Positions 1 to 8,068 of a DNA stretch of 64,000 nucleotides are shown here, in pieces (positions within the stretch are counted from its first letter, which is position 1; each line of letters opens with the position of its first letter). The DNA is from Solobacterium sp. UBA3691 (GTDB lineage Bacteria > Bacillota_I > Bacilli_A > Erysipelotrichales > Erysipelotrichaceae): contig DFIS01000021.1 in the NCBI GenBank assembly GCA_002372175.1, forward strand, positions 5,699 to 69,698. Direction: 5' to 3'. The position numbers and the translations under genes were made by a program. Under the pieces are notes generated by a model. The model had not been told where the DNA came from and did not search any database. It saw only the letters and a program-made list of their open reading frames with translations.

Positions 1-551
1 TCAGCTGCTTCAGGCTCCAGCCTGCACAGTAACCCGTTAACATGCTCAGATCATGAATGTGGATATCCGCATTTCTGTGCGCATTGCTGATCTCATCATC
101 ATAGATCTTGCTCAGCCAGTAGTTGGCCGTGATCGCACCGGAGTTGGAAAGGATCAGACCGCCGACCGAATATGTAACGGTACTGTTTTCCTTGACACGC
201 CAGTCAAGCGCATCCAGATAATCATCGACGATCTTCTGATAGTCCAGCGTCGTTTCCTTGATGTTTCTGACATTCTCACGCTGTCTGCGGTACAGAATAT
301 ATGCTTTCGCAACATCGTAATATCCCGCTTCACTCAGCACCTTCTCCACGGAGTCCTGAATCTCTTCAACACCGATCTCACCTTTTTTGATCTTCGCCTC
401 AAAATCACTGGTCACACGCAGTGAAATCAGATCCAGAACACTCTGGGTATACCCGCGCTCACACGCATCAAACGCCTTCTGGATCGCTCTTGTGATCTTG
501 CTTAAATCGAAGTCTACAACAGAACCGTCTCTTTTAATTACTCTGTACATG
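1..551 (-). CDS. nrdD: Anaerobic ribonucleoside-triphosphate reductase, N-terminal part (cut by window edge)
   Basis: This is the first 183 residues of the class III ribonucleotide reductase, a glycyl-radical enzyme that reduces ribonucleoside triphosphates to deoxyribonucleotides without oxygen. The opening MYRVIKRDGSVVDFD is a typical ATP-cone regulatory domain (about residues 1-90), which senses the ATP/dATP ratio. After it the catalytic barrel begins, with the family-like stretch NADIHIHDLSMLTGYCAGWS near the cut. The glycyl-radical C-terminus lies outside the window. The start codon at 551 follows a good GAGGGG ribosome site that overlaps the stop codon of the preceding activase gene, five bases away, so the two are almost certainly co-transcribed and translationally coupled. 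Confidence 0.93.
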
Positions 552-556
552 ATTTC

Positions 557-1705
557 TTACCCCTCTTTAACTCCCCTTATCTCTGCCGCCGGCACATATT
601 CCTGTGCGATCCGGCATAACTCTCTCATTTCATCTGCGGTATAGGCGTGGAAGCCTTTCTGGATCACATTGTCACTCTCCGTATACTGCTGCAGGTAGAA
701 GTGCCTTGCGCCTCTGATCCAGCGTGCTATTTCCGCAATATCATCCGCATCGTGCAGTTCCTTCACCACCGTCGTGCGGAACTCGTAATCGACATCCGAT
801 GCCATCAGATATGCTATGGATTCCCGGATATTCTCCAGTTTGAATACTTCGTTATTCAGGCCGACGGTCATCGCGTATTTGTCCGGACGGTTTTTCACAT
901 CCATCGCCACATAGTCGATCATGCCGGTTTCACACAGCTCCTTTAACCGTTCGGGACGGTTCCCGTTGGTATCCAGCTTGACCAGATATCCGAGATTTTT
1001 GATCTCCGCGATAAACTCGATGAGATTCTCCTGAATCAGCGGTTCGCCTCCGCTGATGCAGACCCCGTCCAGGATGCCCTTACGTTTCTCCAGGTAGGAA
1101 AGAACTTCTTCCGGCTGGTAGAATTCGTAATTATCCGGAACGAAGACCAGATCGCGATTATGGCAGTACGGACACTTGAAGTTACATCCGGAAGTGAAGA
1201 TCCCCGCCGCTACCTTTCCCGGATAATCCAGCAGGGTCATCTTCTGCAGTCCGGCGATCCGTATTCTCGGATACCTCTCTTCCGGCTCAGAATTTGCCCG
1301 GGAATTCTCCGTGACCGCATCTAGCAGTGCCTCGAAAGCCTCAAAGTCAAGCCCTGTCGAAAGCTTGCTGCGCAGTTCCTTGCGGTACTCATAGAGAGAC
1401 TTCATCACTTCCGCGACCTTCTCCGTCGTATATAAACGCTTGATCCTGCGGTCATTATCATCCGTACGCGCCTGTACATAGCCCTGCTCGATCAGACGCT
1501 GTATGCTCTTGGTAACGGTGCCCTTGTCAACTTCGCCGCTCTGGGCAAGTTCCTGCATCGTTATACCTTCATGTTCATTGATAAAAAAGAGAGAAAGAAG
1601 CTGCCCGGAACCGACATCATACCGGGAAAGCACTTTATCGAAAAACTTCTGCGTGTTGCGGTACAGTACGGAAATATTCGTTAAATAATTTCTGTTGGCA
1701 GCCAT
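557..1705 (-). CDS. nrdG: MarR-family regulator fused to anaerobic RNR-activating radical SAM enzyme (NrdG type)
   Basis: This 382-residue protein joins two normally separate proteins. Residues 1-135 are a MarR-type winged helix: recognition-helix region ITMQELAQSGEVDKGTVTKS (about 48-67), then a basic wing RTDDNDRRIKR. After a short linker, residues 147-380 are a radical SAM activase. It has the SAM cluster motif CNFKCPYC (C174, C178, C181), a GLQKMTLLDYPGK lead-in and ISGGEP, all typical of the NrdG2-like activases that place the glycyl radical on NrdD. nrdD follows five bases downstream, which supports that substrate. The reading frame is continuous, with no internal start or stop near the junction. 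I infer that the MarR half may control this operon, perhaps in response to the state of the cluster. This has not been shown. Confidence 0.9.
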   Translation of the reverse strand: MAANRNYLTNISVLYRNTQKFFDKVLSRYDVGSGQLLSLFFINEHEGITMQELAQSGEVDKGTVTKSIQRLIEQGYVQARTDDNDRRIKRLYTTEKVAEVMKSLYEYRKELRSKLSTGLDFEAFEALLDAVTENSRANSEPEERYPRIRIAGLQKMTLLDYPGKVAAGIFTSGCNFKCPYCHNRDLVFVPDNYEFYQPEEVLSYLEKRKGILDGVCISGGEPLIQENLIEFIAEIKNLGYLVKLDTNGNRPERLKELCETGMIDYVAMDVKNRPDKYAMTVGLNNEVFKLENIRESIAYLMASDVDYEFRTTVVKELHDADDIAEIARWIRGARHFYLQQYTESDNVIQKGFHAYTADEMRELCRIAQEYVPAAEIRGVKEG

Positions 1706-1751
1706 TTTTCCGCTCCTTGTTCTCTCTCTGACGACACTGTTTTTGTCAATA

Positions 1752-1811
1752 GTTGGAAGTTCAACCTTTTGCCGTGCAAGACTATAATACGACAGATTTT
1801 TCTGCAGTCAA
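1752..1811 (-). promoter_or_regulatory. Promoter with two operator-like palindromes upstream of marR-nrdG
   Basis: Read on the minus strand there is a -35 TTGACT (1806-1811), a 16-base spacer and a -10 TATTAT (1784-1789). Just downstream are two inverted repeats: TTGCACGGCAA (1769-1779), which would overlap the transcription start, and GTTGAACTTCCAAC (1752-1765), an imperfect palindrome in the early leader. Dyads of this size placed over and after a promoter are typical MarR-family repressor sites. Binding by the fused MarR domain is inference. Confidence 0.6.
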
Positions 1812-1877
1812 CAGGCAAAACACGCTTATTTTTTCACATGTACGGGAAATGATTTGAAATCCAACCATTTCCATTTT

Positions 1878-1912
1878 AAAAGCCCTTTTTCCATGTGGAA
1901 AAAGGCTTTTTT
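1878..1912 (-). terminator. Hairpin terminator downstream of the GDPD gene
   Basis: An inverted repeat, AAAAGCC-CTTTTTCC (1878-1892) against GGAAAAAG-GCTTTT (1897-1910), with loop ATGT and T-rich flanks on both sides. It sits about 30 bases past the stop of the minus-strand GDPD gene and before the marR-nrdG promoter. Confidence 0.7.
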
Positions 1913-1941
1913 ATTTCCCCGGGAAAAATACCGAAACTTTT

Positions 1942-2811
1942 TTACGGTCGGAAATACGTACCCTCCGGATGGTAGGAGTCAAAGATCAGCACGTCGAAAT
2001 CCCGGCACACCTCTTTCTGTTCTTCACTGCTTTTCACAGTATATGCGACAGCAGTATTTCCGAACAGTCTGCGGCAGATGCAGCGTGACATATTCTTTCT
2101 GTACCGGCAGTCATAGGCGATAAAATCAGGCTTTGTCAGGAAGTTGAAAAGCAGGTATCCAAGCGCATAATAGAGCGGTTTGCGCTGCTTTGCATTCTCC
2201 GCCCAGAAGGCTGACGAGAGCTGTCCGCGCATGATCTGCGGACGGTTCTTCCGATACCAGTACACCGCAAAGGGATTAAACGACTCTACGCAGTATATGC
2301 CGGTATATGCCTGAAGCAGTTCGTCGGTCAGCCGGCAGGTCTTTTCGTACGGCAGATCGGTCTCAGCCTTGATCTCGGTGATCAGCGGCACCTTTCCGCC
2401 GATCAGCTTCAGGACATCCGCAAACAGCGGGATCTTCTCTTCACTCTCCAGCAGATGAAATGCCTGCAGCTCCTGATATGTATAGGAAGATATCCTCCCC
2501 TGCACAGGTTCTCCGTTCTGATCACGAAGTATCCTTGCACAGCTGTCATCATGGAATACCACGACCTGATCATCTTTGCTCAGCTGTACGTCAAGCTCTA
2601 TGCCGCAGTCCTCCTGTACAGCCAGAGAGAAGGCTCTGAGAGAGTTTTCCGGTGCTTCCGATGCATTGTCATACAGACCTCTGTGGGCGATCATCCTGCC
2701 GGCAAAAGCCTGAAGAAAAGGATGTCTGCGCATGCCGGGCATGATCATCAGCAGATACAGAAGAGACAAAATCACAAACAAATACAGTACGGTCTTCATC
2801 TCCCGCATCAT
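1942..2811 (-). CDS. Membrane-anchored glycerophosphodiester phosphodiesterase
   Basis: A GDPD-family hydrolase (289 aa) that splits glycerophosphodiesters into glycerol-3-phosphate and an alcohol. One hydrophobic segment (residues 7-25) should anchor it in the membrane with the catalytic domain outside. The family signature is complete: H43-R44-G45 (IAHRG), E55-N56-S57 (PENS), E72 and D74 (IELDVQ), and the second catalytic histidine in VVFHDD (H87). The start is uncertain: ATG codons at residues 1, 2 and 5 are all possible and none has a clean ribosome site. The gene stands alone, divergent from the purine operon, with a terminator behind it. Likely roles are phospholipid or teichoic-acid turnover. 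Confidence 0.88.
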   Translation of the reverse strand: MMREMKTVLYLFVILSLLYLLMIMPGMRRHPFLQAFAGRMIAHRGLYDNASEAPENSLRAFSLAVQEDCGIELDVQLSKDDQVVVFHDDSCARILRDQNGEPVQGRISSYTYQELQAFHLLESEEKIPLFADVLKLIGGKVPLITEIKAETDLPYEKTCRLTDELLQAYTGIYCVESFNPFAVYWYRKNRPQIMRGQLSSAFWAENAKQRKPLYYALGYLLFNFLTKPDFIAYDCRYRKNMSRCICRRLFGNTAVAYTVKSSEEQKEVCRDFDVLIFDSYHPEGTYFRP

Positions 2812-2938
2812 AGCACAGCTTTATATAAGTCAGAATAATAAAATAAAGATATAATACACGGACATCCATTCTCACTGTTGCGTATTTCCGCTGTTACGGA
2901 ATTTTATAACATATCAAGGAATCATTGGGAAACATTGA

Positions 2939-2967
2939 TTGACTTGAGGGTATACCTCTTGTAAAAT
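2939..2967 (+). promoter_or_regulatory. Promoter of the purine operon
   Basis: A sigma-70-type promoter: -35 TTGACT (2939-2944), 17-base spacer, -10 TAAAAT (2962-2967). The predicted start near 2974 falls just before the first stem of the ZTP riboswitch, so the riboswitch would occupy the whole 5' leader. Confidence 0.8.
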
Positions 2968-2980
2968 GTCAACGTATCAT

Positions 2981-3053
2981 CATACGTACGGCAACTGGCG
3001 GAAGTGGAATAACCACAGGGAACCGTATGTGGATAGGCCGACCGCCTGGGCAT
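2981..3053 (+). ncRNA. ZTP riboswitch (pfl motif)
   Basis: The leader of purE carries the hallmark blocks of the ZTP riboswitch: ACTGGCG (2994-3000), CCACAGGGAAC (3013-3023) and CCGACCGCCTGGGCA (3038-3052). Stem P1 is CATACG (2981-2986) with CGTATG (3024-3029), and P2 is GTGG (3004-3007) with CCAC (3013-3016). The CGCC of the 3' block can pair with GGCG of the 5' block to form the family's pseudoknot. The class binds ZMP/ZTP, which accumulate when 10-formyl-THF is short, and turns on purine and folate genes. No terminator hairpin is visible before the AGGAGG ribosome site (3075-3080), so control of translation start is more likely than attenuation. Confidence 0.93.
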
Positions 3054-3086
3054 ACTTGATTTTGAAGCGTTTTCAGGAGGAAGTTT

Positions 3087-3578
3087 ATGAAAAAGGTTGG
3101 CATCGTGATGGGAAGCACCAGTGATCTTCCTACAGTCGAAAAAGCAATCGGTATCTTAAAGGAGTACGGGGTGCCGTTTGAAGTACGCGTTTTATCCGCT
3201 CATCGATGTCCGCAGGAGGCGAAAGAGTTCGCTGAATCGGCCAGAGAGAGCGGTTTTTCTGTTCTGATCGCGGCCGCAGGCATGGCAGCACACCTGGCCG
3301 GAGCCCTCGCCGCCAATACGACGTTACCGGTCATCGGCATCCCCTGCCGTTCTTCCGGTTCCGACGGTACGGACGCGCTGCTGTCCACAGTCATGATGCC
3401 GAGCGGCATCCCGGTTGCTACGGTAGCGATCGACGGTGCCAAGAATGCGGCGATCCTGGCTGTAGAGATCATGTCCGTCTATGAGGAAGAACTCGCAAAG
3501 AAGCTTGCCGAGACAAGAGAGGCAGGCCGTCAGGCAGTTCTCAGCGCAGATCGTGAGATCCGCGAGAGATATAAGTAA
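3087..3578 (+). CDS. purE: N5-carboxyaminoimidazole ribonucleotide mutase (PurE)
   Basis: First structural gene of the purine operon (163 aa, usual length). PurE forms carboxyaminoimidazole ribonucleotide, the substrate of PurC. Family blocks are the N-terminal GSTSDLPT phosphate-binding loop, the catalytic-histidine motif VLSAHRCP, the AAGMAAHLAG loop and MPSGIPVATVAI. The motifs resemble bacterial class I PurE, which normally works with PurK. No purK is present in this operon, so the ATP-dependent step is encoded elsewhere or replaced by direct use of CO2. The start at 3087 has a strong AGGAGG site seven bases upstream. Confidence 0.95.
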   Translation: MKKVGIVMGSTSDLPTVEKAIGILKEYGVPFEVRVLSAHRCPQEAKEFAESARESGFSVLIAAAGMAAHLAGALAANTTLPVIGIPCRSSGSDGTDALLSTVMMPSGIPVATVAIDGAKNAAILAVEIMSVYEEELAKKLAETREAGRQAVLSADREIRERYK

Positions 3579-3594
3579 GAGAAGGAGAGTACAA

Positions 3595-4275
3595 ATGAAA
3601 TTAGTTTACACTGGAAAGACAAAGAATGTTTATGAAATGGACAACGGTCATTACCTGCTGAAGTTCAAAGACGATGTTACCGGCAAGGACGGTGTATTTG
3701 ATCCGGGAATGAACGAAGTTGGTCTGACTATCGAAGGCGTCGGTGATGTCAACCTGCGCATGTCGATCTATTTCTTCGAGAAGATCAACGCAGCGGGCAT
3801 TCGTACTCACTTCGTTTCTGCAAATCTCGAGGATACCACAATGGAAGTTCTTCCGGCCAAGGTATTCGGCAAAGGCCTGGAAGTGATCTGCCGTGACAGA
3901 GCTGTCGGAAGCTTCTTCAGACGCTATGGCGAATACTGCGAAGAAGGACAGAAACTGCCCTCCTACGTTGAAATGACATTCAAGAACGATGCCAAGGGCG
4001 ATCCCCTGGTCACCAAGGAAGGTCTGGCAGTACTCGGTGTCATGACACCCGAACAGTATGACAAGATCGAAGAGATGACAAAGCAGATCACGAAGATCGT
4101 TGCCGATGAGATGGCAGCCCGCGGTATGGAACTCTACGACATTAAGTTTGAATACGGCTATGACGCTAACGGTGAAGTCATGCTGATCGACGAGATTGCT
4201 TCCGGAAACATGCGCGTCTACAAGGACGGAGAATACATCCAGCCGATGACTCTGTCCGAACTGTTCTTCAAGTAA
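3595..4275 (+). CDS. purC: Phosphoribosylaminoimidazole-succinocarboxamide synthase (SAICAR synthetase)
   Basis: PurC joins aspartate to carboxyaminoimidazole ribonucleotide using ATP. The 226-residue protein starts MKLVYTGKTKNVYE, the family's nucleotide-binding opening, and keeps FKDDVTG, the CRDRAVGSF substrate loop and the metal-site segment LIDEIASGNMRVY near the end. I chose the ATG at 3595, with AAGGAG upstream. A longer frame back to 3481 would overlap purE and add a sequence unlike PurC. It lies 16 bases after purE and 3 bases before purF. Confidence 0.96.
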   Translation: MKLVYTGKTKNVYEMDNGHYLLKFKDDVTGKDGVFDPGMNEVGLTIEGVGDVNLRMSIYFFEKINAAGIRTHFVSANLEDTTMEVLPAKVFGKGLEVICRDRAVGSFFRRYGEYCEEGQKLPSYVEMTFKNDAKGDPLVTKEGLAVLGVMTPEQYDKIEEMTKQITKIVADEMAARGMELYDIKFEYGYDANGEVMLIDEIASGNMRVYKDGEYIQPMTLSELFFK

Positions 4276-4278
4276 TCT

Positions 4279-5703
4279 ATGGGTGGATTCTTCGGTGCAG
4301 TTTCACACCGGGATGTTGTATTAGATACATTCTTCGGTGTGGACTATCATTCTCATCTCGGCACCAGACAGGCAGGACTTGCCTTCCATGACCGGGATAC
4401 CGGATTTCACAGGCAGATCCATCACATCAACAATTCACCTTTCCGCACCAAGTTTGAGAATGATCTGAAGGACTTCAAAGGCAATATCGGGATCGGCTGC
4501 ATCAGCGATGCTGATCCCCAGCCTTTGCTGGTAAGATCACACCTCGGCCTGTATGCGATCACCACGGTAGGTCTCATCAGTAATGTCGATGAGCTCATCA
4601 GTGAGCATTTTTCATCTCAGGGGCAGCAGTTCATGGCCAAAAGCAACGGCTCGATAAACATGACCGAGCTTACTGCTGCTATAATTAATAAAGAAGATGA
4701 TATCGTCAGCGGTATCCTCAGTGTCCAGGAAAAGATCATCGGTTCCATGATGATCATGATCATGACTGAAAATGATGAACTGATCGTTTCCCGTGACAGG
4801 GACGGAAGACTGCCGGCACTGGTTGGTAAAGATGACGAAGGATACTGCGTGTCTTTTGAGTCTTTTGCCTATCAGAAACTGGGATACAAGGATTTCTATG
4901 AATTAGGACCCGGTGAGATCGTTAAACTCACGGCAGATGGTTTTCAGGTGCTCTCTCCGCGCCGCGGACAGATGAAGATCTGTGCTTTTCTGTGGTCCTA
5001 TTACGGATATCCCAACTCCAATTACGAAGGTGTCAATGTCGAACTGATGCGCTACCGCAACGGTGAGAGGATGGCCAGACGAGAGATGGAAGAAGGCACG
5101 ATGCCGCAGGTCGACTACGTTGCCGGAGTCCCGGATTCAGGTGTTCCTCACGCCATCGGTTTTGCGAATGCTTCGCATGTTCCTTTCGCAAGACCGTTCA
5201 TCAAATATACACCGACATGGCCGCGTTCCTTCATGCCCAACAACCAGGAAGTACGTGACCAGGTAGCCAAGATGAAACAGATTCCGGTATCGGAACTGAT
5301 TGAAAACAAGAAACTGCTGTTTGTCGATGACTCGATCGTCAGAGGCACACAGCTCCGGGAGACTGTCGAATTCCTTTATGAATCGGGAGCTTCCGAAGTA
5401 CATATGCGTTCGGCATGTCCGCCGATCATGTATAACTGCAAATTCCTCAACTTCGCCCGTAACAACTCCGAGATGGACCTGATCGCCAGAAGAACGATCC
5501 AGGAACTGGAGGGAGACGAAGGACAAAAACACATCGAAGAGTATGCCGATTCACATACCGAAAGAGGTAAGTGTCTCGTGCATAAGATCGCCAGCGAGCT
5601 CGGTTTTGCGTCTCTGGGTTATCAGAATCTTGATGATCTGCTGGAAGCGATCGGACTTGACCGTGATCAGATCTGTACCTATTGCTGGACAGGAAAGGAA
5701 TAG
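4279..5703 (+). CDS. purF: Amidophosphoribosyltransferase-like PurF with a degenerate glutaminase site
   Basis: PurF commits PRPP to purine synthesis by making phosphoribosylamine, normally with ammonia released from glutamine by an N-terminal Ntn domain whose nucleophile is Cys at position 2. Here position 2 is Gly (start MGGFFGAVS; codon GGT, where TGT would be Cys). The usual HNGNL motif is TVGLIS, the HVRY region reads CISDAD, and the TSDSE-like segment is NMTE. The C-terminal half is intact: PRPP loop FVDDSIVRGTQL (about 350-361) and cysteines matching the four [4Fe-4S] ligands of Bacillus PurF (ICAF, YNCKF, CTYC near the end). I infer an ammonia-dependent enzyme. I recall similar MGGFFG-starting proteins in Bacteroidetes and some Firmicutes, but could not check. 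Confidence 0.9.
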   Translation: MGGFFGAVSHRDVVLDTFFGVDYHSHLGTRQAGLAFHDRDTGFHRQIHHINNSPFRTKFENDLKDFKGNIGIGCISDADPQPLLVRSHLGLYAITTVGLISNVDELISEHFSSQGQQFMAKSNGSINMTELTAAIINKEDDIVSGILSVQEKIIGSMMIMIMTENDELIVSRDRDGRLPALVGKDDEGYCVSFESFAYQKLGYKDFYELGPGEIVKLTADGFQVLSPRRGQMKICAFLWSYYGYPNSNYEGVNVELMRYRNGERMARREMEEGTMPQVDYVAGVPDSGVPHAIGFANASHVPFARPFIKYTPTWPRSFMPNNQEVRDQVAKMKQIPVSELIENKKLLFVDDSIVRGTQLRETVEFLYESGASEVHMRSACPPIMYNCKFLNFARNNSEMDLIARRTIQELEGDEGQKHIEEYADSHTERGKCLVHKIASELGFASLGYQNLDDLLEAIGLDRDQICTYCWTGKE

Positions 5704-6741
5704 ATGATGACAAAATCCCATTCTGCATCATACGCTGCAGCCGGTGTCGATATCGAAGCCGGTTACGAAGGCGTACGTTTAATGAAGAAACACGTACAGA
5801 GAACATTTATCCCGGGAGTCATCTCTGATCTCGGCGGCTTCGGGGGACTGTTTGCACCGGATCTTTCCGGCATGGAAGAACCGGTGTTTGTCTCCGGCAC
5901 CGATGGTGTAGGCACCAAACTGCGTATCGCTCAGTTACTGAACAAGCATAATACGATAGGGGTAGACTGCGTGGCAATGTGTGTCAATGACATTATTTGC
6001 TGCGGCGCAAAACCCCTTTTCTTTTTGGATTATATCGCTATCGGCAAGAATGACCCGCAGAAAGTAGCGGATATCGTTGCCGGTGTGGCGGAAGGATGCG
6101 TCCAGAGCGGATGTGCCCTGATCGGTGGTGAAACAGCCGAACACCCCGGTGTAATGACTGCAGATGACTACGACGTTGCCGGCTTTGCCGTAGGTGTGAT
6201 CGACAAGAAGGATATCCTCGACAGTGCCTCTGTCACGGAGGGAGATGTGCTGATCGCCCTGCCCTCCACCGGTGTGCATTCCAACGGTTTCTCGCTGGTG
6301 CGCAAGGTCTTTGATGTTGAGCATACCGATCTGAATGAATATGTCGAAGAGCTCGGCACAACGCTCGGAGAGGCACTGCTGGCACCGACAAAGATCTATG
6401 TCAAGCCGGTCCTGGAAGTACTGAAACACGCAGAAGTACACGGTATCAGCCATATTACCGGCGGCGGTTTCTATGAGAATGTACCGCGGGCGATCCCGGA
6501 AGGCTTCTGTGCAAAGATAGACAAGACAAAGATCCGTGTACTGCCGATCTTCGAACTGATCATGAAGCGCGGAGATATCCCCGAAAGAGATATGTATAAT
6601 ACCTTCAACATGGGTGTAGGCATGGTCATGACGGTATCCCGTGAGACCGCTGAAGAAGCGCTCAGGACCCTGCAGGCATGCGGTATTGAAGCCTATACGA
6701 TCGGTGAGATCATCCGCGGGGAAGAGAAGATCCTGTTATGA
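5704..6741 (+). CDS. purM: Phosphoribosylformylglycinamidine cyclo-ligase (AIR synthetase)
   Basis: PurM closes the imidazole ring by ATP-dependent conversion of FGAM to AIR. At 345 aa it has the usual length. Family motifs are SYAAAGVDIEAG at the start, VSGTDGVGTKLR, the glycine-rich GGETAEHPG (commonly AEMPG), LPSTGVHSNGFSLVRK and ITGGGFYENVPR. The start codon immediately follows the purF stop, and the last four bases overlap purN, so translation is coupled on both sides. Confidence 0.97.
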   Translation: MMTKSHSASYAAAGVDIEAGYEGVRLMKKHVQRTFIPGVISDLGGFGGLFAPDLSGMEEPVFVSGTDGVGTKLRIAQLLNKHNTIGVDCVAMCVNDIICCGAKPLFFLDYIAIGKNDPQKVADIVAGVAEGCVQSGCALIGGETAEHPGVMTADDYDVAGFAVGVIDKKDILDSASVTEGDVLIALPSTGVHSNGFSLVRKVFDVEHTDLNEYVEELGTTLGEALLAPTKIYVKPVLEVLKHAEVHGISHITGGGFYENVPRAIPEGFCAKIDKTKIRVLPIFELIMKRGDIPERDMYNTFNMGVGMVMTVSRETAEEALRTLQACGIEAYTIGEIIRGEEKILL

Positions 6742-7343
6742 CAGCGCGTATAGCCGTGCTGGTATCGGGAGGAGGAACCAACCTGCAGGCCCTGATCGAT
6801 GCACAGAATGCCGGCAGGATCCCGCATGGTGAGATCTGTGTTGTGATCGCCTCCAACCCGAATGCCTATGCGCTGGAAAGAGCGCGCAATGCCGGTATTC
6901 CTGCTGTATATTCCTACAGGAAGGAAGAAGGCTCACAGGAGGCTTTTGAGGCAAAGATCTCAGCCTATCTGAAAGAATATCAGATCGACTTTATTATCCT
7001 TGCCGGTTTCCTCAGTATCCTGAGTGCTGATTTTACAGCTCAGTGGCCTGAACGCATCATCAATGTACATCCTGCTTTGATCCCTTCCTTCTGCGGCAAG
7101 GGCATGTACGGTCTCAAGGTACATGAAGCCGCACTGGCCAAAGGTGTCAAGGTGACCGGTGCTACCGTACACTACGTCAATGAGATTCCTGACGGCGGAA
7201 AGATCATTCTGCAGAAAGCTGTCGATGTCAAGGACGGAGATACACCGGAAGTATTACAGAGGAGAGTCATGGAAGAAGCAGAGTGGATCCTGCTGCCCAT
7301 GGCCGCGGAGATCGTTGCGAAGAAGATCTCAGAAGGAGAATAA
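6738..7343 (+). CDS. purN: Phosphoribosylglycinamide formyltransferase (folate-dependent)
   Basis: PurN transfers a formyl group from 10-formyl-THF to GAR. The 201-residue protein has the nucleotide-binding VLVSGGGTNLQALI, the catalytic Asn-His in INVHPALIPSF and the metal-free active-site motif VHYVNEIPDGGKII with the third catalytic residue Asp. It starts inside the purM stop (ATGA overlap). Its need for 10-formyl-THF ties it to fhs at the end of the same operon. Confidence 0.96.
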   Translation: MTARIAVLVSGGGTNLQALIDAQNAGRIPHGEICVVIASNPNAYALERARNAGIPAVYSYRKEEGSQEAFEAKISAYLKEYQIDFIILAGFLSILSADFTAQWPERIINVHPALIPSFCGKGMYGLKVHEAALAKGVKVTGATVHYVNEIPDGGKIILQKAVDVKDGDTPEVLQRRVMEEAEWILLPMAAEIVAKKISEGE

Positions 7344-7345
7344 AC

Positions 7346-8065
7346 ATGAACGTCTATGAAACAGCTTCTATCGCTGAATTACTGAAGAACAACCCTTATC
7401 CCGGACGCGGTATCGTGATCGGCACAAGCGCAGACGGAAAAACAAACGCTGTCGGTTACTTCATCATGGGCCGCAGTGTCAACAGCCGCAACCGCATCTT
7501 TGCCGAAGAACCGGATGGCATCCGTACGGAAGCCTTTGATCCTTCACTGGTCAGTGATCCCAGTCTGATCATCTATCATCCTGTACGGGCATATAACGGC
7601 TGTCTGATCGTTACCAACGGCAACCAGACGGATACGGTAAGAGATTTCCTCGCTGAGGGAAAGAGCTTTGAAGAAGCTCTGCGTACAAGAGAATTTGAAC
7701 CGGACGGACCGAACTGGACTCCGCGGATCTCCGGTATGGTCACACCCGAAGGCAATTACCTGATGTCGATCCTGAAGTCAGTAGACCCCGAAGGCAGCGA
7801 CTGTGTCAGAGAGACCTTCGAATTCCCGAAGAAAGCCGGTCTCGGACACTTCCTGCATACGTATGTCACGGATGGAAACCCGATCCCGACATTTGTCGGC
7901 GAACCGGAACGGATCACGATCGAAGGCAATATTGATGAGTTTACATCCTGTCTCTGGGAGAACCTCAATCCCGACAACAAGATCTCCCTCTATGTCAGAT
8001 TCACCGACATTGAAACAGGCAAATACGAAGAACGTATCTTAAACAAACATGTCAAGGAGGACTGA
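7346..8065 (+). CDS. purO: IMP cyclohydrolase (PurO-like, stand-alone)
   Basis: A 239-residue member of the IMP-cyclohydrolase-like family that performs the last ring closure, FAICAR to IMP, when the usual bifunctional PurH is absent. Recognisable blocks are the N-terminal NPYPGRGIVIGTSADG, YFIMGRSVNSRNRIF, the TNGNQTDT segment and EFEPDGPNWTPRISG. The start at 7346 has AAGGAG upstream and lies two bases after purN. The AICAR formyltransferase follows three bases later, so the pair together replace PurH. This split is known in Clostridia-type bacteria. The purO symbol is used by analogy with the archaeal enzyme. Confidence 0.88.
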   Translation: MNVYETASIAELLKNNPYPGRGIVIGTSADGKTNAVGYFIMGRSVNSRNRIFAEEPDGIRTEAFDPSLVSDPSLIIYHPVRAYNGCLIVTNGNQTDTVRDFLAEGKSFEEALRTREFEPDGPNWTPRISGMVTPEGNYLMSILKSVDPEGSDCVRETFEFPKKAGLGHFLHTYVTDGNPIPTFVGEPERITIEGNIDEFTSCLWENLNPDNKISLYVRFTDIETGKYEERILNKHVKED

Positions 8066-8068
8066 ACA

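Noticed and set aside
3481..3594. A longer purC start at 3481
   Set aside because: It would overlap the end of purE by almost 100 bases, and the added residues are unlike PurC. The ATG at 3595 has a good AAGGAG and gives the canonical N-terminus.
4279..4290. Sequencing error as the cause of the missing PurF Cys2
   Set aside because: Several other glutamine-site motifs are altered as well, so one wrong base would not explain the pattern.
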